Positions 16,480 through 24,246 of a DNA stretch of 64,000 nt are shown here, piece after piece. A program made the position numbers and the translations under genes. The stretch's first letter is position 1. The number at the start of each line of letters is the position of its first letter. This stretch comes from an uncultured Subdoligranulum sp. GTDB lineage: Bacteria; Bacillota; Clostridia; Oscillospirales; Ruminococcaceae. Where the stretch lies: positions 5,898 through 69,897 of the forward strand of contig CAJFFY010000011.1 of NCBI GenBank assembly GCA_904374465.1, given 5' to 3'. The notes beneath the pieces were generated by a model, which was not told the origin of the DNA, ran no database searches, and saw only the letters and a list, made by a program, of their open reading frames with translations.

Positions 16480-16509
16480 AAACGGCCCCGCCTTCGGGCG
16501 GGGCCGTTT
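16480..16509. terminator. Bidirectional terminator with UUCG loop
   Basis: AAACGGCCCCGCC (16480-16492), loop TTCG, GGCGGGGCCGTTT (16497-16509); serves the thioesterase gene and the small gene on the other strand. Confidence 0.85.
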
Positions 16510-16515
16510 GTGGGG

Positions 16516-16731
16516 TCAATAGGCGGAGTCCTCCCGCCAGTGGGCCAGACGGTGTACCGTCTCGTCACTTTCCACCCAGCCCCGGTCGGGGTCGGGGGTG
16601 CCGTCGGGGGCGTAGTGCTGCATCACGCCGGGCACGGAGCCCTGCAGGTAGGCTTTGGCCTGCTTCTGGCGGCTGGGGACCGTGTGGTGCAGCAGCGGGT
16701 CTTTCGGTTGGTGAGACAACGGTCGTTTCAC
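16516..16731 (-). CDS. Small hypothetical protein, about 71 residues
   Basis: Not recognised. GTG 16731 is preceded by GGGAGAG at seven bases, better placed than the TTG two codons upstream. The protein is polar and His-rich (HQPKDPLLHHTVPSRQKQ, then VMQHYAPDGTPDPDRGWVE). It is probably cytoplasmic and shares a terminator with its convergent neighbour. It is divergent from the nucleoid-associated protein gene. A real ribosome binding site and terminator support it, but it is short. Confidence 0.5.
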   Translation of the reverse strand: MKRPLSHQPKDPLLHHTVPSRQKQAKAYLQGSVPGVMQHYAPDGTPDPDRGWVESDETVHRLAHWREDSAY

Positions 16732-16797
16732 AGGCAATCTCTCCCTTCGTGGGTAGTTTGTCCCGGCGTCCCGCTACCCAAACCCGGCAAATTGTGG

Positions 16798-16803
16798 TAT
16801 AAT
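16798..16803 (+). promoter_or_regulatory. Extended -10 promoter of the NdpA-like gene
   Basis: TGGTATAAT (TG at 16795-16796, TATAAT 16798-16803) without a good -35 element. Confidence 0.55.
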
Positions 16804-16840
16804 AATCCCTCATCATTCTAGCCAAAGGAGCCTTGCCCAG

Positions 16841-17845
16841 ATGGAAGTCAAGATCAACCAGGTCATTCTGCATCTGCTGGATTCCGGCGCCTCGGAGCCC
16901 TTGCTCTCCGACCGGCCCATGGATCTGGATGCCGATCTGTTCGAATATTTTTCCGCCATTCTTGAAAAAGCCTTCGTCAGCGACGAGGTCAAGAACTGCC
17001 GGTTCCTGCCCGACTCCGCCTTTGCCCAGGAGATGGCCCAGAACCAGGATTTTGTGGACCTGTCCCGTCGCATTGCCGGTGTCATCTTTGAGCAGATGCT
17101 GCAGTACCCGGCCATCCCCGCGGGGGACCTGGCCGTGGTGGATTTTGCGGGGGACGGTGTGCCCTTCTACGGGGTGCTCAAGCTCAACTATCGCCCCGGC
17201 TATACCCACCACACCGAGATGCTGGGTAACGGCCGGTTCAGCAGCATGGTGCCCCAGCGCACCCTGCTGCCCGGCACCCCCAAGGCGGACGAAGCCGCCC
17301 TCATCGACCGGGCCAACGGCACGGTGCGGCTGATCGAGAAAAAGTTCAACCTGGATGAGAAGAAAGATTTCTACTTGTCCACCCGGGTGTTCGGTTGCAC
17401 CGAGGCCATGCAGGAAAAGGCCAAGCTCAAGGCCGTGTGCGAAACCGCCGTGGCGGCCGTCAAGGAAGCCTACCCCGAACCGGAGGAACTGGACGATGTG
17501 CCGCCCTTTGACGGCGGTACCGAGACGGCGGTGGAGCTGATGGTGCGCAACCAGGCGGTGGACAACACCATTTCGGTGGAGGATGTGCGCACCCGCATGC
17601 GGGAAAACTATCCCCTGGCTGCTCCCAAATTCGAAGCCGCCCTGGCCGAGACCGGCGTGCAGGAAAACGACCGGGTGACGGTGAGCCCCGCCCGGATCAA
17701 AAAGCTGGAAAGCCGCAGTTTCAAGACGGAATCCGGCATCGAGATCAAGATTCCGGCTGAGCTGTGCAATTCCGACGATGCGGTGGAGTTTATCCACTCC
17801 GCCACTGGCGGGCTCAGCCTGCTGATCAAAGACGTACTGGTGTGA
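16841..17845 (+). CDS. Nucleoid-associated protein, NdpA/YejK family
   Basis: The 334-residue protein matches the 37-kDa nucleoid-associated family. It opens with MEVKINQVILHLLD; the middle has VVDFAGDGVPFYGVLKLNY and later IDRANGTVRLIEKKF; the end has FKTESGIEIKIPAELC. Members bind DNA in E. coli (YejK), but the role in Firmicutes is unclear. It has no membrane helix. It appears monocistronic, 55 bases before the tag start. The family call rests on overall pattern. Confidence 0.8.
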   Translation: MEVKINQVILHLLDSGASEPLLSDRPMDLDADLFEYFSAILEKAFVSDEVKNCRFLPDSAFAQEMAQNQDFVDLSRRIAGVIFEQMLQYPAIPAGDLAVVDFAGDGVPFYGVLKLNYRPGYTHHTEMLGNGRFSSMVPQRTLLPGTPKADEAALIDRANGTVRLIEKKFNLDEKKDFYLSTRVFGCTEAMQEKAKLKAVCETAVAAVKEAYPEPEELDDVPPFDGGTETAVELMVRNQAVDNTISVEDVRTRMRENYPLAAPKFEAALAETGVQENDRVTVSPARIKKLESRSFKTESGIEIKIPAELCNSDDAVEFIHSATGGLSLLIKDVLV

Positions 17846-17900
17846 ATCTGCCCGCCCGCCCCTGCCCGGCGGGCGGTTTTGCATGGGAAAGGAGCCTGTT

Positions 17901-18473
17901 ATGGAGTGGAAAGACGGTCGCCCCCGCTGCCGCTGGGCCAACCCGGACAATCCCCGCTATCTTGCTTACCACGACCGGGAGTGGGGCGTGCCGGTGCACG
18001 ACGACCGGCAGCTGTTTGAAATGCTGATTCTGGAGGGGTTCCAGGCGGGGCTTTCCTGGGAGTGTGTGCTCAACAAGCGGGAGGCCTTCCGACGCGCCTT
18101 TGACGGATTCGACTGGCAAAAAGTGGCTGCCTACGATACCGAGACCTGTGCCGCCCTGGCGCAGGACGCCGCCATCATCCGCAACCGACGCAAGATTGCC
18201 GCCGCGGTGGAAAACGCCCGGGTGTTCGGGGTCATCCGCCGGGAGTTCGGCAGCTTTGACGCCTACCTCTGGCACTGGACCGGCGGAAAGACCCTGCGGG
18301 AGTGGGACAAAACCACCTCGCCGCTCTCCGATGCCATCTCGGCGGACCTGCGCAGGCGCGGAATGAGGTTTGTGGGCTCCACCATCGTCTATGCCTATCT
18401 GCAGGCGGTGGGGGTAATCTGGAGCCATGAACCGGGCTGTTTTCTGCACACGCCGCCCTGCCAAAACCTGTGA
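17901..18473 (+). CDS. tag: DNA-3-methyladenine glycosylase I
   Basis: The 190-residue enzyme removes 3-methyladenine from alkylated DNA, opening base excision repair. It carries the family zinc site: Cys in RCRWA, His in AYHDREWG, and His and Cys in WSHEPGCF. LILEGFQAGLSWECVLNKRE and the base-contacting Glu/Trp residues are also typical. I use ATG 17901 because AAAGGAG lies nine bases upstream; an ATG at 17883 would put that site inside the gene. Confidence 0.93.
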   Translation: MEWKDGRPRCRWANPDNPRYLAYHDREWGVPVHDDRQLFEMLILEGFQAGLSWECVLNKREAFRRAFDGFDWQKVAAYDTETCAALAQDAAIIRNRRKIAAAVENARVFGVIRREFGSFDAYLWHWTGGKTLREWDKTTSPLSDAISADLRRRGMRFVGSTIVYAYLQAVGVIWSHEPGCFLHTPPCQNL

Positions 18474-18527
18474 GGGCTTTGTTACAAATGTTGGCGATTT
18501 TTCCGTCTTTCCGCAAACCACGATGTG

Positions 18528-18536
18528 TGGTACAAT
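18528..18536 (+). promoter_or_regulatory. Extended -10 promoter of the GH28 gene
   Basis: TGGTACAAT at 18528-18536, about 55 bases before the ATG; no clear -35 element. Confidence 0.5.
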
Positions 18537-18591
18537 AACACTGTACCGAGAAGTGAAATCCAACGGACCGATACAGAAGGGGAATGCCAAA

Positions 18592-20094
18592 ATGTTTGAA
18601 ACGCATCTGTTTGCCCGCTGCACGGCGCATCACGCCGTGCTGTACTGGGATAAGCCTGCCGCCGCCGGCGCGCAGGCGGAATATACCGTCTATCTGAACA
18701 ACGAGCCGGTGGGCACCGCCACCCGCACCCACTACACGTTGTCCGGCCTGGAACCCCAGACCGAGTACCGGGTGGATGTGGTCTTTGACAACCAGCCGGT
18801 GGGAGCCTGCATGCTGCGCACCGGTGCCGAAAAGCAGCGCATCAACGTAACCGAAGCGCCCTACTGGGTCAAGGGGGACGGGGTGACCAAAAATACCGCC
18901 GCCCTGCAGCGGGCCATCGATGCCTGCGGCCCCGGCGATGCCGTCTATCTGCCGGCGGGCACCTACCTGACCGGCGCGCTGCGTCTGCACAGCGATATGG
19001 AATTGTATCTGGACGAGGGCGCCGTGCTGCAGGGCACGGCCGAAATCGTGGACTACCAGCCCCGCATCCCCAGCCGATTCGAAGGCATCGAGCAGCGCTG
19101 CTATTCCAGCCTGCTCAATCTGGGCAAGATGGACCATGCGGACGGCTACAACTGCGTCAATGTGGTCATCCGGGGCAAGGGCACCATCGCCAGCGGCGGC
19201 AAGGCCCTGGCCGACAAGATCGTGGCCGATGAACGGGAGCGGCTCAAGGACTATCTGGCCGAACACGCCGACCTGGTGGCCAGTTGTGACAGCGAGGACA
19301 CCATCCCCGGCCGGGTGCGCCCGCGGCTCATCAATATCAGCAACAGCCAGAATGTCTGGATCAGCGGTTTGACGCTGCGGGACGGCGCGTCGTGGAACGT
19401 GCACATGATCTACTCCGACAACATCGTCACAGACCACTGCGTCTTCCAGTCCCGGGGGGTCTGGAACGGCGACGGCTGGGATCCCGATTCCAGCACCAAC
19501 TGCACGCTGTTCGGCTGTGACTTCCAGACCGGCGACGATGCGGTGGCCATCAAGAGCGGTAAAAATCCCGAGGGCAACGTCATCGCTCGGCCCAGCGCCC
19601 ACATCTATGTCTTTGACTGCCACAGCACCTTCGGCCACGGCATCTGCATCGGCAGCGAAATGTCGGGCGGTGTGGAGGATGTACAGATCTGGGACTGCGA
19701 TCTGACCAATGCCTTTTCGGGCATTGAGATCAAAGCCACGGCCAAGCGGGGCGGCTATGTACGGGGTGTGACCGTGCGGGACTGCAAGGCGCCCCGGGTC
19801 ATGATCCACGGTGTGCCCTACAACGACGACGGCGAGGCCGCCGACACGGTCCCGGTGCTGGAACACTTTACCTTTGCGGGGCTGACCCTCACCGGCCGGG
19901 CGCTGAACAGCCGCCAGGAATGGAAGGACGTGGCGCCGGTGGAGCTGGTGGGCTTTGAAGGGCCCGACCACGCGCTGCGGGATGTGAACTTTGACGGGTT
20001 GACCATTACGGCCAAGGCACCCCGCCTGCCGCTGCAGTCCTGCTGCGATGTGACGCTGCGCGGACTGACCTGTTTGCCGCCCCAGGAAGAATAA
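18592..20094 (+). CDS. Glycoside hydrolase family 28 (polygalacturonase-like), cytoplasmic
   Basis: The 500-residue enzyme starts with a fibronectin-III-like domain (about 1-85: TRTHYTLSGLEPQTEYRV), then a right-handed beta-helix of GH28 type opening with KGDGVTKNTAALQRAID. Catalytic motifs are NGDGWDPDS (about 291-299), GDDAVAIKSG (about 313) and FGHGICIGSE (about 347), with SGIEIKA as the RIK-like motif. Such enzymes cut galacturonic acid chains of pectin, often from the end. No signal peptide is seen, so it should act on imported oligomers. The start is ATG 18592, after AGAAGGGG. Confidence 0.85.
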   Translation: MFETHLFARCTAHHAVLYWDKPAAAGAQAEYTVYLNNEPVGTATRTHYTLSGLEPQTEYRVDVVFDNQPVGACMLRTGAEKQRINVTEAPYWVKGDGVTKNTAALQRAIDACGPGDAVYLPAGTYLTGALRLHSDMELYLDEGAVLQGTAEIVDYQPRIPSRFEGIEQRCYSSLLNLGKMDHADGYNCVNVVIRGKGTIASGGKALADKIVADERERLKDYLAEHADLVASCDSEDTIPGRVRPRLINISNSQNVWISGLTLRDGASWNVHMIYSDNIVTDHCVFQSRGVWNGDGWDPDSSTNCTLFGCDFQTGDDAVAIKSGKNPEGNVIARPSAHIYVFDCHSTFGHGICIGSEMSGGVEDVQIWDCDLTNAFSGIEIKATAKRGGYVRGVTVRDCKAPRVMIHGVPYNDDGEAADTVPVLEHFTFAGLTLTGRALNSRQEWKDVAPVELVGFEGPDHALRDVNFDGLTITAKAPRLPLQSCCDVTLRGLTCLPPQEE

Positions 20095-20129
20095 GGCGGC
20101 ATCCCATCAAGATACAAGGGGGTATTGGA

Positions 20130-20687
20130 ATGGAACTTTCTGCATTGACGGCCCAGGCGCGCCAAGCCACCGAGGAACTGCTGGCGGTGGCACATCTGGA
20201 AAAGGGCGATCTTTTCGTGGTGGGGTGTTCCAGCAGTGAAATCACCGGCGGACGGATCGGCCATCACTCCAGCATGGAGGCGGCGGCCGCAGTCCTGGCC
20301 GGGGTGCTGCCGCCCCTGCAGGAACGGGGCATCTATCTGGCGGCCCAGTGCTGCGAACACCTGAACCGGGCCATTGTGGTGGAACGGGAGGCCGCCCGTG
20401 CTTACGGGTACCAGATTGTGGCCGCCATTCCCCAGCCCCATGCTGGGGGCAGTTGGGCCACCAACTGCTGGCAGACCTTCCGGGATCCCGTCCTGGTGGA
20501 GGAAGTCCGCGCCGCTGCCGGTATGGATATCGGCGGGACCCTCATCGGTATGCATCTGCGCCGGGTGGCCGTGCCGGTGCGGCTGAGCCTGGACCACATC
20601 GGTCAGGCCATTCTGCTGTGTGCCCGCACCCGGCCGCCCTTCATCGGCGGTGCCCGCGCCGTCTACAGTCAGGAGGAAACGCGATGA
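20130..20687 (+). CDS. YwlG/UPF0340 (TIGR01440) family protein
   Basis: The 185-residue protein matches the YwlG family of Firmicutes: GDLFVVGCSSSEITGGRIG near the start, CCEHLNRAIVVER in the middle, DIGGTLIGMHLRRVAVPVR near the end. The biochemical function is unknown. It lies 35 bases after the GH28 gene with GGGGGTATTGGA before the ATG, and its TGA overlaps the ATG of the YggS gene (ATGA), so those two are translationally coupled. Confidence 0.88.
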   Translation: MELSALTAQARQATEELLAVAHLEKGDLFVVGCSSSEITGGRIGHHSSMEAAAAVLAGVLPPLQERGIYLAAQCCEHLNRAIVVEREAARAYGYQIVAAIPQPHAGGSWATNCWQTFRDPVLVEEVRAAAGMDIGGTLIGMHLRRVAVPVRLSLDHIGQAILLCARTRPPFIGGARAVYSQEETR

Positions 20688-21406
20688 TCTCCGAAGCACA
20701 GAAACAACAGATGGCCGAGGCAGTGGCCCGGATCCGTGCCACCATGGTGGAAGCGGCCCGCCGCGCCGGCCGTGACCCGGCCGAAGTCAGTCTTTGCGCG
20801 GCCTGCAAGACCCGAACGGTGGAGGAGGTGCGCTACAGCGCCGACTTGCCCATCGACCTTTTCGGGGAAAACCATGTCCAGGAGCTGGTGGAAAAAACCG
20901 ACGCCGGGGCATACAACGGTAAACCGGGACATTTTATCGGCCATCTGCAGACCAACAAGGTCAACAAAGTGGTGGGACGCGCGGCGCTGATCCAGAGCGT
21001 GGACAGCACCCGCCTGCTGGACAAGATTGACGCGGCCGCCGCCCGGCTGGGACTCACCCAGGATATTCTGATCGAAATCAACATCGGCGCCGAGGAGAGT
21101 AAGAGCGGCGTGGGGCCGGACGACCTTTGGCCGCTGCTGGAAGCGGCCGCTGCCCGGGAGCATCTGCAGGTCCGCGGCCTGATGGCCATTCCGCCCGCCG
21201 ATGCCGACGACGACCAGACCCGCCGTTTTTTTGCCCGGATGCGGGAACTGCTGGCGGAGGCTGCCGCCCGGCAGTATGAACACACCCGGATGGATATTCT
21301 GTCCATGGGCATGAGCCATGACTATGCCATGGCCATCGAGGAGGGCGCCACCATCGTCCGGGTGGGTACCGCCATCTACGGTGCCCGGGACTACAGCAAA
21401 AAATAA
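20684..21406 (+). CDS. YggS-family pyridoxal phosphate homeostasis protein
   Basis: The 240-residue single-domain PLP-binding protein of the PLPBP/YggS family helps keep vitamin B6 and amino-acid pools in balance and has no known catalytic reaction. CAACKTRTVEEV contains the PLP-binding lysine; FGENHVQELVEK, FIGHLQTNK and SMGMSHDYAMAIEEG are signature segments. The ATG lies within the stop of the preceding gene. The unusual partner here is ywlG rather than sepF/ylm cell-division genes. It ends in a strong terminator. Confidence 0.93.
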   Translation: MISEAQKQQMAEAVARIRATMVEAARRAGRDPAEVSLCAACKTRTVEEVRYSADLPIDLFGENHVQELVEKTDAGAYNGKPGHFIGHLQTNKVNKVVGRAALIQSVDSTRLLDKIDAAAARLGLTQDILIEINIGAEESKSGVGPDDLWPLLEAAAAREHLQVRGLMAIPPADADDDQTRRFFARMRELLAEAAARQYEHTRMDILSMGMSHDYAMAIEEGATIVRVGTAIYGARDYSKK

Positions 21407-21420
21407 GGCATCTTACACAA

Positions 21421-21460
21421 AAACGCCTGTGCGAATCGTTTCGCACAGGCGTTTTGTTTT
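21421..21460. terminator. Bidirectional terminator after the yggS gene
   Basis: A perfect 15-bp stem (21421-21435 with 21440-21454), loop TCGT, followed by TGTTTT; also usable by the convergent membrane protein gene. Confidence 0.9.
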
Positions 21461-21484
21461 GGCATAGTATGGAGTGTACGGGGG

Positions 21485-22147
21485 CTATTGGACCGCGGCC
21501 CGGCGGATCCAGCGCAGACTCAGGGCGGCCAGCCCTGCGGCCAGAAGCAGCAGCCCGGCGGCGGGAATCTGCCAGGGCAGGGGCCGCAGCGCGTCGATGA
21601 CGGGGTGCAGCCATTGGCTGATGCCGGTGTTGCCCAACAGAAAGACGAAGTAGGCACACCAGAAGCCTTTGGCACCGAACCGTTGGATGATCCCGCCCAT
21701 GAACAGGCCGATCCAGACGGGCAGCAATACCGCCAACGGCCAGATCACCCAGGGCATCCACTGCCAGGGCAGAGGAAACACCCCGCCCAACGCCCGGCGC
21801 ACCAGTGTGTCTGCGGTTCCCCACAAAAAGGCGATGGCCGTCTGCAACAGGCTGATGCGCAGGCTGTGCAGCAGAATGCCGGCCACAAGGCCCTGCCGCG
21901 TGGTGGAAAAACTCAGGAACAGGCTGAACTGGTTGGCCAGATAGACGATGGATACAATGGTGCTGATCAGAAACGTGATGGCCAGCAACACGCCCACCAC
22001 AATCTTAGACGCGTTTTCCGGTTCCCCCAGGGAAAGGGCCGCCAGGCCCAGGACTTCCCCCAGGACCCCCAGGCCCAGGGCAACCGGCAGGATCCACTTC
22101 AGATCTTCCCGGGTATAGCGCAGCACAGCGCGGGTTGTTCGATTCAT
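21485..22147 (-). CDS. ABC transporter-associated membrane protein
   Basis: The 220-residue protein has about six hydrophobic helices: around 18-37, 49-70, 85-110, 125-150, 160-180 and 190-210. It begins with a basic cytoplasmic segment, MNRTTRAVLRYTRED. No enzyme motif is visible. It is the last gene of a GntR-ATPase-membrane protein-membrane protein operon, 13 bases after its neighbour, so it is probably one of two permease subunits. The substrate is unknown. Confidence 0.7.
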   Translation of the reverse strand: MNRTTRAVLRYTREDLKWILPVALGLGVLGEVLGLAALSLGEPENASKIVVGVLLAITFLISTIVSIVYLANQFSLFLSFSTTRQGLVAGILLHSLRISLLQTAIAFLWGTADTLVRRALGGVFPLPWQWMPWVIWPLAVLLPVWIGLFMGGIIQRFGAKGFWCAYFVFLLGNTGISQWLHPVIDALRPLPWQIPAAGLLLLAAGLAALSLRWIRRAAVQ

Positions 22148-22160
22148 ACCATTCCCTCCT

Positions 22161-22802
22161 TCACACCTGGGTGATGACCAGCCGGCCGACCCGGTGCAGG
22201 GCGATGCCGACGAACAGGATACCCGCCACCCCCAGCGCGATGCTGTAAACAGTCAGGATGGTGGTGGGAATCAGGGTTGCCACAAACATCAGGACGGTGA
22301 TCTGCAGGTAGATGACAATCATCAGCAGGATAACCGCGATCCGCTTACCAAGGTGCAACGCCGAAAACTCCAGCGTGCCCAGCCACAGCATGGCACCGCA
22401 CAGCAGCAACTTGAAGCCCAGCCCGTGCAGGGGATAATGCACCAGTTGGATAAAAAGCCGGTTGGCCTCCTCCGTGAACAGCCGGGCGGTGACGGAATTG
22501 CACAGATAATCCAGCACCATGCAAACCAGGGGCAGCAGCACCCAGAAGGCTGCCACCGCACCCCGCAAAGCGCGGCGGGTGACGCCGAAACTCAGGGCCA
22601 GCGGCGCATACCCGCTGATGGCCTGGGCTGCACAGATGCCGAGGATGATATCGAAAACCAAAAAGAATCCTTGCACATAGGTAAAAAAGAAGGTATTCCC
22701 GGCGGTCAGCGTACAGAACAGGGCCAGGACTGCATAGGCGCCAGTCAGCCATCCCATCATGACCAGGGCGGGTTTCATCAGGAACCACAGGGCTTTTGCC
22801 AT
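22161..22802 (-). CDS. ABC transporter-associated membrane protein (permease subunit)
   Basis: The 213-residue protein has about six membrane helices. ATG 22802, two bases after the ATPase stop, is preceded by GGGAGGGAA and is preferred over a longer reading that would run back into the ATPase gene. It includes LALSFGVTRRALRGAV, the short cytoplasmic turn typical of ABC-2 permeases of the YtrC/YtrD kind. With the ATPase upstream and the second membrane protein downstream it should form an exporter. The substrate is unknown. Confidence 0.7.
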   Translation of the reverse strand: MAKALWFLMKPALVMMGWLTGAYAVLALFCTLTAGNTFFFTYVQGFFLVFDIILGICAAQAISGYAPLALSFGVTRRALRGAVAAFWVLLPLVCMVLDYLCNSVTARLFTEEANRLFIQLVHYPLHGLGFKLLLCGAMLWLGTLEFSALHLGKRIAVILLMIVIYLQITVLMFVATLIPTTILTVYSIALGVAGILFVGIALHRVGRLVITQV

Positions 22803-22803
22803 C

Positions 22804-23691
22804 TCAGATTCCCTCCCGTTCATGGCCGCACAAGGCCACAAAGACCTTTTGCAGCGGCAGCGTTTCACAGTCCACATCCAGGCCCCGGGCTTCGATGTCC
22901 GCGGCGGGGGCGCGCACCGTGCAAAGGGTCTGGCGGCCCAGGCGCTCGGTATGCAAGACTTCGTACCCGGAACAGGCTGCGGCTACCACATCCTCCCGAC
23001 CGGAGACCGCACAGAATTGCGCCAGCAGTGCATCGGTTTCGCAGTCTTCGATCAGGCGGCCTTCCTTCAGGATCAGGACCCGCTCAAAGACGGTGGCGGC
23101 CTCTTCCAGAATATGGGTAGAGATCACAAAGGTGCGGCCGGTGGCGGCGTAATCCTCCAGCAGCAGCCGGTAAAAATCCTCCCGGGCCACAATATCCAGA
23201 CCAGCCACCGGTTCATCCATCATGGTGATGGGCGCCCGACTGGCCAGCGCCAGTACGATGGTCACGGCACTCATCATGCCTTTGGACAGGGCGCTGATCC
23301 GTTTTTTCTCCTGCAGACCGAACTGCGCCGTCAACCGGTGGGCGTACGCGTCATCCCAGTGGGGATAAAACAGCTGGCCAGCCTTCAGGTAGTCGCGCAC
23401 CCGCAGGCTGTTGACACTGGTGCCCAGCTTGCCGGAAAGTTCCCGGCTGAAACACAGATCCGCCAGAACTTTGTCATTTTCCCACACCGGTTCGCCGCCA
23501 TAGGTTACCCGGCCCTGGTCCACCGGCAGCTGGGCCGTCAGGGCGGCCAACAGGGTGGTCTTGCCGGCGCCGTTTCGGCCGATCAATCCGTAAATGTGGC
23601 CGGGTTCCAGCGTCAGGTCCACCTGGTCCAGCGCCTTTACCTTGCCATAGGTCTTGCACAGCCCCTCGGCTTTCAAATATTTTGCGTCCAT
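22804..23691 (-). CDS. ABC transporter ATP-binding protein (YtrB-like)
   Basis: The 295-residue ATPase has Walker A GRNGAGKTT (about 38-46), an altered signature ISALSKGMMSAV in place of LSGGQ, and Walker B with glutamate in ITMMDEPVAGLD. A C-terminal domain of about 80 residues follows. LSKGM-type signatures are common in GntR-linked YtrB/BcrA ATPases that respond to envelope stress or cell-wall antibiotics. It starts three bases after the GntR stop, with GGAGG before the ATG. Confidence 0.9.
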   Translation of the reverse strand: MDAKYLKAEGLCKTYGKVKALDQVDLTLEPGHIYGLIGRNGAGKTTLLAALTAQLPVDQGRVTYGGEPVWENDKVLADLCFSRELSGKLGTSVNSLRVRDYLKAGQLFYPHWDDAYAHRLTAQFGLQEKKRISALSKGMMSAVTIVLALASRAPITMMDEPVAGLDIVAREDFYRLLLEDYAATGRTFVISTHILEEAATVFERVLILKEGRLIEDCETDALLAQFCAVSGREDVVAAACSGYEVLHTERLGRQTLCTVRAPAADIEARGLDVDCETLPLQKVFVALCGHEREGI

Positions 23692-23694
23692 CCG

Positions 23695-24069
23695 TTATTC
23701 CTCCTGTCGGCAGGCCGCTTCCAGCATGGCCTGCAGTTCCTCGGTCGTCAGGCCCAGCTTGCGTGCTTCGGCAACCAGGGGCTTGACATATTGCTCCAGA
23801 AATTCCGCCCGCCGTTTGGCGCGGATGCGGGCTTCGGCACCGGGGGCCACGAACATGCCCAGGCCACGCCGCTTGTACAGGATGCCCTCCTCCACCAGCA
23901 GGTTCAATCCCTTGGCACCGGTGGCCGGGTTGATGCGTAACGTCCGCGCCAGTTCGTTGGTGCTGGGCACCTGGGTCTCCTCCGGGTAGATGCCCCGCAG
24001 AATGCCGTCCTCCAGCATCTGAGCAATCTGCAGATAAATCAGGGTATGGTCATTGCGTGCAGGGGACAA
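23695..24069 (-). CDS. GntR-family (YtrA subfamily) repressor
   Basis: The 124-residue protein has a winged-helix domain (about 10-78: IYLQIAQMLEDGILRG, VPSTNELARTLRINPATGAKGLNLL) and only a short C-terminal tail, as in YtrA regulators. Those repress the ABC operon they head and are released on cell-envelope stress. The best start is TTG 24069; no in-frame ATG fits. It is the first gene of the operon and probably binds the repeat in its own promoter. Confidence 0.85.
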   Translation of the reverse strand: MSPARNDHTLIYLQIAQMLEDGILRGIYPEETQVPSTNELARTLRINPATGAKGLNLLVEEGILYKRRGLGMFVAPGAEARIRAKRRAEFLEQYVKPLVAEARKLGLTTEELQAMLEAACRQEE

Positions 24070-24102
24070 ACGCTCACCGCCTTTCCTTGGTTCTATGGTT
24101 CA

Positions 24103-24146
24103 TTACTTGTGTAACTAACTATAGCACCTGCTGCCTTGGTTGTCAA
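24103..24146 (-). promoter_or_regulatory. Promoter and candidate GntR operator of the ABC operon
   Basis: Minus strand: TTGACA (24146-24141), 17 bp, TATAGT (24123-24118). The short inverted repeat TTAC-ACAA-GTAA (24114-24103) lies just downstream of the -10 element, a place suited to repression. Confidence 0.7.
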
Positions 24147-24181
24147 GGTTTTGGGCAAAAAGTCCTTTGTTCACTGCCCAC

Positions 24182-24210
24182 TTGCAAACTTTTTGTGGGA
24201 CTGGTACAAT
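24182..24210 (+). promoter_or_regulatory. Promoter of the pullulanase gene
   Basis: TTGCAA (24182-24187), 17 bp, TACAAT (24205-24210), with TG before the -10 element. Confidence 0.75.
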
Positions 24211-24246
24211 AAAATCATGCTTTTATTCTCAAAGGAGAGATCTACC

